From contig BCIJ01000009.1 of NCBI GenBank assembly GCA_001599935.1, positions 176,226 to 240,225 on the forward strand: a stretch of 64,000 nt of DNA. Reading direction: 5' to 3'. Each line of letters opens with the position of its first letter. The first letter of the stretch is position 1. Shown here piece by piece: positions 45,306-55,233 of this stretch. Below the pieces are notes generated by a model. That model made no database searches. It saw only the letters and a program-made list of their open reading frames with translations, and was not told the DNA's origin. The position numbers and the translations under genes were made by a program. The DNA comes from Holtermannia corniformis. Lineage: Eukaryota > Basidiomycota > Tremellomycetes > Holtermanniales.

Positions 45306-48090
45306 ATGGCCGAAGCAATCAAGAAGGTCTTTGCTGACAAGAAGGCCAAGGCAAGTCGCTTGCACGGCTCCACGGCTGACCAAAGCTGACCAAAGCTTGC
45401 AGGACCAAGCGTGAGCTGACGTCTCGATCATCGGGATCACGGGCTTACACCGTTGCGCAGCGCATTCGTGACTTTCCTCACTGCTGGCTTCCCCACTAAG
45501 AATGACACCGTCCCACTCATGCTCGCCATGGAAGCTGGAGGCGCCGACATTATCGAGCTCGGGATCCCCTTCTCGGACCCGATTGCCGACGGTCCAACGA
45601 TTCAAGACGCCAACAACGTCATTATCGATCCAGCCACCGCTTGCTCTTGCTGACACTGTTCTTGCAGATCGCTCTTGCCAACGGCGTCAACTACACCGAT
45701 TGCCTCAATTATGTCCGCGAAGCGCGTGCGCAGGGTCTCAAGGCCCCTGTGCTTCTGATGGGGTACTACAACCCTATATTGTCGTACTCAGAGGAGCGTG
45801 CGGTAGCCGACGCTAAGGAGGCTGGTGCAAACGGCTTCATCGTCGTTGACTTGCCGCCCGAGGAGGCCGTTGCGTTCCGCAAGATCTGCACAGGATCAGG
45901 GTATGTTGCTGCCTTTGTTCACTCAGTCACTTGGCAAAGCTCACTCCGTCAGCATCTCGTACATCCCGCTCGTAGCACCTTCAACGACCATCTCCCGTGT
46001 CAAATTCCTAGCGAGCATTGCAGACTCGTTCATCTATGTGGTGTCCAAGGTGCGCTGGTTGTTGTTTCCGAGTAGGTAGGGCTGACACGGTGACCAGATG
46101 GGTACGACTGGCTCTTCCGCCAACACCAACATGTCCGCCGGCTTGCCCGAGCTCATTGCGCGCATCCGCTCGTTCACGCCCGTGCCCCTCGCGGTTGGCT
46201 TCGGCGTCGCCAACCGGACCCACTTTGAGGCAGTCGTCGCCTCGGGTGCGGACGGTGTCGTGATCGGCTCCAAGATTATCACCGAGGTCAAGAATGCACC
46301 TACCGGCCAAGCGCCGTCCGTCATCCAGGCATACTGCCACGAGATCAGCCACGTTGACGAGAATGCTCCCAAGGCTGAGCGCCGGACGTTTGCTCTGCCC
46401 GACGCTACTAGCCAAGCGGCCCCCGAACTTGCCGAGCAGCTCGACACGACACTTCCAAGCCGATTCGGCAGCTTTGGCGGCGCCTACGTCGCCGAAAGCC
46501 TGTACGAGTGCTTGACAGAGCTCGAGGCCGCGCACAAGGTCGCGATGAAGGATCCGGGCTTCTGGAAGGAGCTCGAGGGCTACTACCCGTACATGAACCG
46601 CCCGAGCCAGCTTTACCTCGCAGAGAACTTGACAGAGTACGCTGGTGGTGCCAAGATCTGGTTGAAGTGTGTTTGAGTCGTGACGGGAGGACACCCGCTG
46701 ACATCGATAGGCGGGAGGACATGAACTTTACCGGCTCGCACAGTACGTTGCAGGTTATCCCTGCCTGGGATCCGCTAATTACATGCGCAGAGATTAACAA
46801 TGCCATGGCCCAATGTCTGCTCGCCAAGCGGATGGGCAAGACGCGCGTCATTGCCGAGACTGGTGCTGGTCAGCACGGCATCGCCACCGCCACCGCTTGT
46901 GCCAAATTCGGTCTCGAATGCGTCGTTTTCATGGGTGCCAGTGACGTCGAGAAGCAGGCGCTCAACGTCTTCAAGATCAAGCTGCACGGTGCCAAGGTCG
47001 TTGCCGTCGAGGAAGGTTCTCGCAGTCTCAAGGATGCCGTGAACGCGGCCATGAGGCATTGGGTTGAAAGGGTCCACGACACTGCGTTTGTGATCGGCTC
47101 AGCCATCGGTCAGTCGTGCTGTTCGATGGCGATGGGCAGAGCTGATAGCATGATCAGGTCCTCACCCCTTCCCAACGATTGTCCGGGACTTCCAGGCTGT
47201 GATCGGGCGTGAGATCAAGGCGCAATGCAAAGAGGCGTTTGGTGGTTTGCCCAATGCTCTCGTCGCTTGCTGTGGTGGTGGCTCCAACGCTATGTGAGCG
47301 GGAAAGAAGCGCGCACATCATTGGGTTTCTGACGCCGCCCAGTGGCACATTCTACGACTTCATCAACGACAAGGACGTTGCGTTGTACGGTGTCGAGGCT
47401 GGTGGTGATGGTGAGTCACCAATGATTTGCATGCCGAACAAGCTGATTCCTACAGGCATCCACACCACCCGTCACTCGGCGACACTCGCCATGGGTCGTC
47501 CGGGTGTCTTGCACGGTGAGGCGATCGCTTTGACCTGACGCCGCCGTTGACATCCGGCAGGCACCAGCACATACATTCTGCAGACAAAAGAGGGACAGAT
47601 CACGCCTACCGGCTCGATTTCGAGTGGTTTGGATTATCCGGTGCGTTGACGATCTTGGTGAAGGCATCACGATTGGTCCTGACTTCTACAGGGCGTTGGA
47701 CCTGAACACGCCATGCTCCACGCCTCGGGTCGCGGCAAGTACATTGTGGCGACCGACGAGGACTGCCTGCGTGCGTTCGTTCTGATCACTCAGAAGGAGG
47801 GTATTTTGCCTGGTATGTTGACGCACGGAGCACTTGCAAGCGGCTGATATGGGTAGCGCTCGAGTCTGCGCACGCCGTCTGGGGTGGTCTGCAATTGGCC
47901 AAGACACTGCCCAAGGACCAGAACATTGTCATCGTGAGTTGTCTCCTGACGGCCAATGCGTGTGCTGCATGCTGACATGAATTTCGAGACTGTCAGCGGT
48001 CGTGGCGACAAGGATGCGCAATCGATGCAGACACTGCTCGGCGAAGGCGGACCTTGGGCCGACCGCATCGGCTTCAAGCTGCCCAACTAA
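45306..48090 (+). CDS. TRP5: Bifunctional tryptophan synthase (alpha-beta fusion)
   Basis: This enzyme catalyses the last steps of tryptophan synthesis in one fungal fusion: the alpha part splits indole-3-glycerol phosphate and the beta part (PLP) condenses indole with serine. Alpha motifs: [40 protein letters not shown] (catalytic Glu and Asp), [25 protein letters not shown] linker precedes the beta part: [40 protein letters not shown] (PLP Lys), [56 protein letters not shown], ending DRIGFKLPN at 48088-48090. Intron 1 (45351-45402) has a GC donor (AAG|GCAAGT) and is followed by an 8-nt exon; both are required for KAK-DQA-AFVTF. About 700 residues. A Gcn4-type site lies upstream. Confidence 0.96.
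45403..45410 (+). other. TRP5: 8-nt microexon of TRP5 after a GC-AG intron
   Basis: The exon GACCAAGC encodes Asp-Gln and two bases of Ala. The upstream intron starts with GCAAGT and has a duplicated branch sequence (AGCTGACCAA twice); the downstream donor is GTGAGC with acceptor TTGCGCAG. The resulting peptide aligns without gaps with the start of known fungal Trp5 proteins as I recall them. Confidence 0.8.
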
Positions 48091-48121
48091 GCGATTCTTC
48101 AGCAAAATCCACATATGCATT

Positions 48122-50347
48122 TCATGCGTCGACTTGCAGAATCTGCAGGATTTCGCCCATCTTAGCCTGCAGCTCGAAATGCCCACCAAGAGCCGTCGAG
48201 ACGTCGACATCTTCGATACCGGGCATCTCGACCGGGCCGAGACCGGCAACTTTCAAACCGGAGCTCATGGCCGCGGCCTTGGAGACGACTTCGTGCAGTC
48301 TTACGGACGTTAGCGGTTTGCGAGTCTCATGAACACGTCTGACTCACCTGACGACGCCAGCCAACACGTAGTCGTTCGAACTCCATGCATTGACGACCCG
48401 CCTAGCCACAACTTGCCTTGATTTCTTCCACTCATCGCGCGTCGGGGCAGATGGCAAAGAAATCAGGAAGGCTGAATCTACATATTGCGGGACAGGCTCG
48501 TCGCCCGCGCCACACGGTGGTGGTGGCGGCAATGTAGCCAGGTACTGAAGAGCATGGTGTACCGTCAAAGCGCCCAGGGACGAGCCGATCTGGGTAAAGT
48601 CAGTACGTGCGCACTGGATGCTGAGGACGCACCAAGACTACAGGACGCTCGCCCTGTACTTTCTTCTCGATGACCTCCCCGAGAATGCGGCCAGCCTTGC
48701 GAGCCTTGTCCTGGGCCTGCATCCATGTGTTGTCGAGCGACATTGTCGCCATTGAGTACACGGATCTACCTCGCAATCAGCAACAGTTGATATGAGTATG
48801 CTGCACATACAATGGCAAAGCCACGGCCGCCATGTACGCGTTGAACACCGTACGCTTGATGACCTCTGTTACGACCTTCTTCTTCAGCTTGTTGGTGACT
48901 AAAAGAAGCTGTCAGTCATAGACTCGTGCAAGCCGTAAACTTACCCCAAAAGTCAACATCACGGCCCGTCTTCAGCATGGTCGCCGTCTCGAATCGACAA
49001 ACATAGACGTCACGGCCGTCCGCCACCAACGGCGTCACGGTCTGCACTTTGCGTTCGTCAAGGAGAGCTGGCGCAACTGCTGTGTTGTCGGCACAGAGTG
49101 CGCGCCATGCTGTGATAGCCTCCGTGCCAGACACGGTCAAAAGCCCGGGCACGACAATTGTAGCCTGTGTGCGGTGAGCAGCTGGCACAAGTGTTGAGCC
49201 GGTGACCTACAGTCAGACTCGGGGCTTTCTTGAGATCCGTGACAGGCTTCTCGTTCTTGGCTGAGGCCACCTCAAGCGACTGTCTGGGAGAACAGCCATC
49301 GAGGGATGCCTGCGGGCTGTTCAGGGACAACTCAAGAAGTCGTTGCTCAACAGCTATTCGCCCTTCACCCTTCTCCTCCCCTTCTTTCGCTTCCACTACT
49401 TCAGTGCCAGCCGCCGCTTCTTCCTGTTCCTTCTTGGCCCTTGCTTTCACCTCCTTCAGATCTTGGACCTCCTCCGCGGTACGTCGGGTCCCCTTGCCTA
49501 CTTCAACGAATCCGAAGTCGGCCACGCCACGCCAACGCTCGCTTACGCGCCTCCCGGCCAAACCCCCGCCCCCGATACCGAAGAGCGTTCCAAGGGCAAC
49601 GGGCGCCACACTAGCACTGAGTATCCCGCCTGATATACCGAGTGGAGCCAATACGGCAGCGATGCCTGGCGCAGCTAGGCCGCCCGTGATGCCGATCAAG
49701 ACACCCGCGCCAATGGTCCCGGCACCGATTGCCAAAGCCCGACCAAGTGGTCCACCCCAGCCCGACTCGTGCGATTTTCTCGACTCCTCGACCTGTTGAT
49801 CTTGCTTCGAAGTATCGGCAGCTGTTTTGAGCGCTTGAAAGAGGGATACGGACAGAGCATGTTCAGCGTCGGCCAGATATGTCGGTGACAACGACAGAAG
49901 TTCAAGTGTGCGATGGGCGAAGGAGCGCGCGATGGGCGTGTATCCAAGCGATTGAGCTTTCTCATCGTTCGAGGTCTTGATCTTGAGCAGTTCCTTGGCC
50001 TTGTCTGCGGTGGTTTGCTCTTGGGGGGCAGGTCCACCAGCTGCCGCAGCTAGTGACACTTGGACCAACATCGTTGCAATATGGCCACGCTCGTCCTCTG
50101 TCCAATCCCCATGAGCTTCTTTCGAGCTTTCTAGGGCATCCTCAGAGCTGACAGACTCGGGGAGGCGCTCGCGCGGAAATCCAAGCAGCTTGAGTAGCGC
50201 GTCAAACCATGCGGTTGACTGGGCCTTGTAGTAGGGGATTTGGGACCGCGAAATCGGGATCAACGGATGGGTAGTTGCCGAGAGCCCTGCAAGGGCTGTG
50301 AGGAGCCTGATCTGTGAGCTGAGCTGCGGCTTCTGCTGCCCCTCCAT
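48122..50347 (-). CDS. DUF726 (TMCO4-like) membrane protein with hydrolase-type motif
   Basis: DUF726 proteins are membrane proteins of unknown activity with an alpha/beta-hydrolase-like C-terminal half. The ATG at 50347 begins MEGQQKPQLSSQIRLLTALA. A long soluble part is followed by a Gly/Ala-rich double hairpin (GRALAIGAGTIGAGVLIGIT, GGLAAPGIAAVLAPLGISGG, LFGIGGGGLAGRRVSERWRG), a Glu/Lys-rich segment, then ATIVVPGLLTVSGTEAITAW, YVCRFETATMLKTGRDVDFW, NKLKKKVVTEVIKRTVFNAY, KARKAGRILGEVIEKKVQGE, RPVVLIGSSLGALTVHHALQ with G-S-S-L-G (nucleophile elbow), LISLPSAPTRDEWKKSRQVV, and HFELQAKMGEILQILQVDA. About 640 residues, six introns. Its stop lies 31 bp from the convergent TRP5 stop. Confidence 0.88.
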
Positions 50348-51212
50348 GGTTGCCAGTTGTTGGTGAGCCGTCTCGCGGGGTAGTGACGTCAATCAGTGAC
50401 ATCGTAGCACATCGCTAGCAATGTCGATGCGAGGTGACGTGTACATCGGAATTCGGCGGTCTCTGTCAGTCCCCCTTCACGTCTGACACTGCTTGTGATT
50501 CTTGCCACGCATTGGGAACAATGACGGCTGCGCCCAGAGAACTTGCCGCCACTCAAACGCCGTCTTCTTTTTTACCCTGCAGCGGCCACGCCTCGGCTCT
50601 CAGGCGAAATCGTATCACTCGCTCTGTTTTCGGCAAGCTAGCATCGCATGACTCCAATCAGCGCGCGTTGAGAATCGCACCCCCTGGCGCCTCGTGTGTG
50701 GTCAGATCGCGTGATCTTGCATAACTCTCCACTCGGCCGTCAGAAGCGCAATCGATACCGCTTACTGGCTACCGGTGTGGAGTGGTACAGCATGGTGACT
50801 CGTGGCGGTAAGAAGTGCACAACATGCTCATCTGCCCTGGTCCGCACGATTCAAACCATCACCGCATGCTCTGTGAGCCTCTGACCTATCAGCCAGACGC
50901 CGCTAAACTCGGACTTGGCGGAGATTTACGAGAGATCGTCCACATGTGGCGGGCAGGAAATAGCTTCAATGCGCTAAGAGTGTGCCCAGCAAGTCACCAT
51001 GCGGAGCCGGAGACCACGCCAGATTCGCCGATGCATGCGAGTCCCAGGCGTTATCGCTCTCGAGAATGGGCTCAGCATGTCGCCACTCGGAGAAAGGGTT
51101 ATCGCGGCCTCCTGACCCGATAATGCATCGAGGCGGAGCCCATTTATTATAGCCAGACTGTGCTTGCCACGCACTGTCTCCTCGCGACAGTCGTCCTCAG
51201 TCTATCGAGACC
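50348..51212. other. 865-bp intergenic region upstream of the OPT gene
   Basis: Divergent region between the DUF726 gene (minus) and the OPT transporter (plus). Several short ATG frames exist (for example 50521-50724) but none has introns or a recognisable motif. CTAGCAA/CTAGCAT elements occur at about 50414 and 50637. The last 150 bp before the OPT ATG look like an ordinary leader. Confidence 0.45.
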
Positions 51213-54200
51213 ATGAGTTACGACAAGAAGGAAAAGACTAGTGACGAGGTGCAAACGGTCACGTCCGTCACCCCCTACAACCTTGAGCACGGTCACGCAC
51301 ACGGGGACCTTCATGAACTAGTTCGTGCACCCATTCAGTCCAATTCGCCCTGAGCTGATATCTGCTAAAGACCCAAGATGGCGCCCTAGCGGACCCCAAT
51401 TTGCCCGATGAACTGGTCGAGAAGGCGATTCACGACACTTCCACTGGCGTTGACTGCGTCGAGGTGTAAGTCCCGCCGCGCTTAGGTTAATTGTCGAGTT
51501 AACAGCTCGCCAGAGATTTCGAGGATGACTCCCCGTATCCCGAAGTGCGTGCGGCGGTGTCCAACCTGGATGACCCGGACATGCCTGTCAACACCTTCCG
51601 CGCCTGGTTTCTCGGTACGCGCCGTGAATGGACCAAAGCTCGCTAGCTGACGTTGTTAAAGGCATGGTCTTCGCCATCCTGCTTGCTGGTGTCAACCAGT
51701 TCTTCTTCTTCCGGTTGGTATTCTCTGCTTTCGGCTGGCTCTATACTAACTTACACAAGATACCCCTCGGTCACCGTACCGGGTCTCGTCGCGCAATTGC
51801 TAGCGTTCCCTGCCGGCAAGTTGATGGAATGGATCATTCCCCGCAGCAAGTTCTGGAACCCAGGTCCTTTCAACATCAAGGAGCATACTCTGATCACCAT
51901 CATGGCGGGCGTTGCTTATCAGGTGCGTTCGCGCCCGCCTCTGCTATAGAGGAGTTGACCTTGGCTCAGAGTGCCTACGCTACCGATATCATTGCTGTAC
52001 GTCCACCATGATCAAGCGCAACTGGAGCTGATATCGCGCTTAGGTCCAGCGCGTCTTCTACAACCAAATTTGGGGCTTCGGCTACCAAATCATGCTAGTC
52101 GTGTCCACCCAGATGATTGGCTTCGCCTTTGCGGGCTTCTCCAGGCGCTTCCGTGAGTAGCTCTTGTCTGTGCAGACTCCCGACAGCTGATTGCTTATGA
52201 CAGTGGTGTGGCCTTCGGCGGCTATCTGGCCCGCGAACTTGGCGACCACCAGTATGCTCAATGTCCTGCACCAGAACGACGTCGCTCAGGTAGAGGAGGG
52301 CCACATGAGTACCCAGCGGTTCTTCACCTATGCTACGGGTGGAATGTTTGCATGGTCGTTCATCCCGAACTACTTCATGTCGTGCTTGGCCTACGTAAGT
52401 CAGAGTGTGGCAGCCGGGAACGCTCAGCACGCTGATGTCTCGCAGTTTGGTACGCGTCAACCTCTTTCTCTCTGCCTTCAAAGTCTGCTCGGTGGCTGAA
52501 ACTGCCTCATCAGATTTTGTGACGTGGATATGGCCACAATCACAAGTCGTAAACACGGTCTTCGGGTATCAGCAAGGTGCAGGGCTGTCCCTACTCACCT
52601 TCGACTGGGGGATCGTGACCGCCATCGGTACCTCTCCGTTGACCACACCGTGGTGGGCTACAGTATGTAACGAGTCAACTAATTTTTACTTGAGCTAACA
52701 GTTGATGTAGGCCAATGTGCTCGGCGGTACACTCTTTTTCGTGCCGTTCCTCTCGGTTCTGCTCTACTACTTCACCGAAAGCTACAGCTTCGGCTATCTG
52801 CCGTTCTCGTCATCCACTTCGTTTGATCGATTCGGGAAGAAGTGAGTCTCATTTACTCAGGAAAATGAATACTCACCACTACGGTAGGTATAACGTGACG
52901 CGCATCTTGAATGAGGACAATACCTTCAATGAGGCAGCATACAAGGAATACTCGCCGCTGTAAGCTTGCACGGTGTCTTGCTGGCATGGACTGATGAGTG
53001 GAGGTACCTATCCGCGACTTTCGCCCTGACCTGTACGTGTTTGCACACTGTGCGATCTTGAACGCAAGCGCTGATCTTGTACAGATGGCTTGTCGTTTGC
53101 CGCCCTGATGAGCGCCATCGTCCACGTCATCCTCTACTACCGCAAGCAGATTTGGCAGCAGGCGCGCAGCTCCTACACCGACTCGGATGACGTGCACCGT
53201 CGTCTGATGAAGGTTTATCGCGAAGTCCCACTCTGGTGGTATGCCGCTCTGTTCCTCGTCAACTTCGCGCTAGGCCTTGCTGCCATTCGAGCCTGGCCTA
53301 CACAGTTGCCTGTCTGGGCGTACATCTTGAGCATCATCATGGGTGCCTTCTTTTTGCTGCCATGCGGTATCATTCAAGCAATCACCAATCAACAAATCGG
53401 CTTGAATGTCATCGTACGTGTCGTTGCTACCATGCTGGAGGCATGAACTGACTTTCTAGACTGAGATGGTCATCGGTTGGGCAAATCCTGGCAAGCCCGT
53501 GGCGATGATGATCTTCAAGACCTACGGCTACATCAGCATGTACCAGGCGCTTGTGTTTGTTGCCGATCAGAAGGTTCGTGCACTGTGCTCCTTTACAAAC
53601 GCAAGCTGACTCTGTTGCACAGGTTGCTCACTACATGAGTAGGTTTACTCAAAATCATACTTCGTTTGTTGAAACCTTTTGTCAGAGATTCCTCCCCGTA
53701 CCGTCTTCTGGGCGCAGTGCTCGGCTGCGTTCGTTGCTTGTTTCGTCCAGATCGGTGTTCAGGATTGGCTGTTCTCAAACATCGCAAACATGTGCGATCA
53801 CTCCATGACGCAAACATGGTGGTGCCCGAGTACTCAAGTGTGAGTTAGACGTTGTACACTATACATCAAGGCTGACGAGTCATTAGGGTGAGTTTCCCGC
53901 GATCTGTCTTCAATGCCAAACTAACGCACTGTCCTCTTTCTCTCTATCATACTCAGTGTGAGTCTGATACTTCTATAAGTAGCACAGTTCGCTGATGACT
54001 GGCCAGTCGGTACCGCTAGTGTCATCTATGGTGTAATCTCGCCCTCCCGGACCTTCTCACCGGGTGCTATGTACTCGCCGCTGTGAGTGTTGTGTGCTAC
54101 TCGGTGATCGGAGTTGACCGTGCACCAGTATGTGGTTCTGGCTTGTCGGCGCGGCCGCCCCGGTGCCCTTCTACTTCCTTGCCAGGAGGTACCCCAAGTC

Positions 54201-54713
54201 ATTGTGGCGATATGTCAGCTGGCCCGTCATTTTCTCGGCAGTTTCTCTCATGCCACCCTACCTGCCTATCAACTTCATCTCTTACTGCGTAGGTTCCCAG
54301 CGTTCCGATGCCGTGCCCGCTAACCTGCGCCCAGTATGTTGGCTTCATCTTCATGTACATTATCCGCCGCAAGGCGCCCGGATGGTGGCGTCGCTACAAC
54401 TTCGTTCTGTCGTACGTTCGCTTCACGCACATATGATGATAGTCGCTGACCGTACGTTGCAGTGCTGCGTGGAGCACCGGCTATGCACTAGCAATCATTG
54501 TCATTTTCTTCGCACTGCAGTATCCCAAAGAGTGCGCCTCAGGCCCATCATCAACATTTGCTGACGAACGGTAGCGGCACAATCGGCGAGTCTTGGATTG
54601 GCTGGGGTGGCAACAACATCTACAACGAGGTTTTGGACGCACAAGGTATCGGCAACGCTCGGTACCAATTGGCGGAAGGGGAGGCGTTTGGATTAAAGCC
54701 TGGCACCTGGTAA
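51213..54713 (+). CDS. OPT-family oligopeptide transporter with 24 exons including microexons
   Basis: This is a plasma-membrane proton-coupled transporter of small peptides (tetra/pentapeptide or glutathione type). The ATG at 51213 gives a polar N-terminus, then about 14-16 hydrophobic helices. Family motifs: [80 protein letters not shown]-type segment [79 protein letters not shown], ending FGLKPGTW (TAA 54711-54713). The gene needs 23 introns; exons include TTTG (52446-52449), a 16-nt exon (VAHYM), a 27-nt exon, and two successive one-base exons at 53887 and 53957. About 770 residues. Substrate not determinable. Confidence 0.93.
52446..52449 (+). other. 4-nt microexon (TTTG) of the OPT transporter
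   Basis: It lies between an intron with donor GTAAGT, branch GCTGAT, acceptor TCTCGCAG and one with donor GTACGC, acceptor CTCATCAG. It encodes Phe plus one base of Asp in [16 protein letters not shown], matching the expected Tyr-Phe junction of OPT proteins. Skipping it shifts the frame. Confidence 0.85.
53887..53887 (+). other. 1-nt exon (G) of the OPT transporter
   Basis: The upstream intron 53840-53886 (47 nt) has donor GTGAGT, branch GCTGAC and acceptor CATTAG; the next intron starts GTGAGT at 53888. The single G completes the Val codon (GT|G) in [13 protein letters not shown]. Confidence 0.8.
53957..53957 (+). other. 1-nt exon (T) of the OPT transporter
   Basis: The upstream intron 53888-53956 (69 nt) has donor GTGAGT, branch ACTAAC and acceptor ACTCAG; the downstream intron 53958-54006 (49 nt) has donor GTGAGT, branch GCTGAT and acceptor GGCCAG. 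The single T starts the Phe codon (T|TC). Confidence 0.8.
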
Positions 54714-55233
54714 ATTGTATTACGCGACACCGGAAGCCTGTGTTGTCCTGCCAGCAAAATGGTGATCATTGTAGTGAGGATTTGCAACAGTGATGGACGG
54801 TGAGAGCATGTGTTAGCGAGGCGCTAGGAGCTTGCTAGCCGCCTCCGCCTTTTGGCATTTCTGGCAGTTTCGCCAGAATCGCCAAAGGGACGGTTTCGAG
54901 ATTGGCTCAACTGTCTTTCGCCATCATCGAGGGCGGCTGCAAGCTCAAGGCTCACCCGCCATCCTCCCCTTCTTCCTCCTCTTTTCCTTTTTGTCTGCGC
55001 TCCGTTTCAGTCGCCTGCGAGTTGTACTTTATGGCCTGTTGGAGCCACGTCCTGCGTCATGCATCACGTGTCCGCCGGCGTGGGTGGGCGGGAACACCCT
55101 TCTACACGACGCCAGCCGAGCTAAATAACCCCTTTTTATCGTGCCGTGACATTTACTTCTTGTGAACATAAGACTACCAGGTACAGACAGATGCCGGCCG
55201 GTGAGGGCAGTGCGGTGCATTGCAGTGCAGCTA
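54714..55233. other. 520-bp convergent intergenic region
   Basis: It lies between the OPT stop and the stop of the Sac-domain gene, so it holds both 3' ends. It contains a hairpin (54848-54889) and a C/T-rich tract (TTCTTCCTCC near 54970). No coding exon is supported. Confidence 0.5.
54848..54889. repeat. Imperfect 18-bp hairpin downstream of the OPT gene
   Basis: The arms 54848-54865 and 54872-54889 pair at 16 of 18 positions (one G-T pair, two mismatches) around the 6-nt loop AGTTTC. The inner arm is CTGGC/GCCAG and the outer arm TTTGGC/GCCAAA. It starts 134 bp past the stop codon, so it is probably in the 3' UTR or just beyond. Confidence 0.55.

Noticed and set aside
50521..50895. Short frames upstream of the OPT gene (one containing KKCTTCSSALVRT)
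   Set aside because: No introns, no conserved motif beyond one Cys pair; lie in a promoter region.
53838..54006. Alternative reading of the OPT cluster as one 119-nt intron plus a single 1-nt exon
   Set aside because: It can keep frame only by using a GTGTGA donor and drops Val or Phe from the CP-x3-VF spacing of the OPT motif; the two-microexon model uses three consensus GTGAGT donors and keeps both residues.
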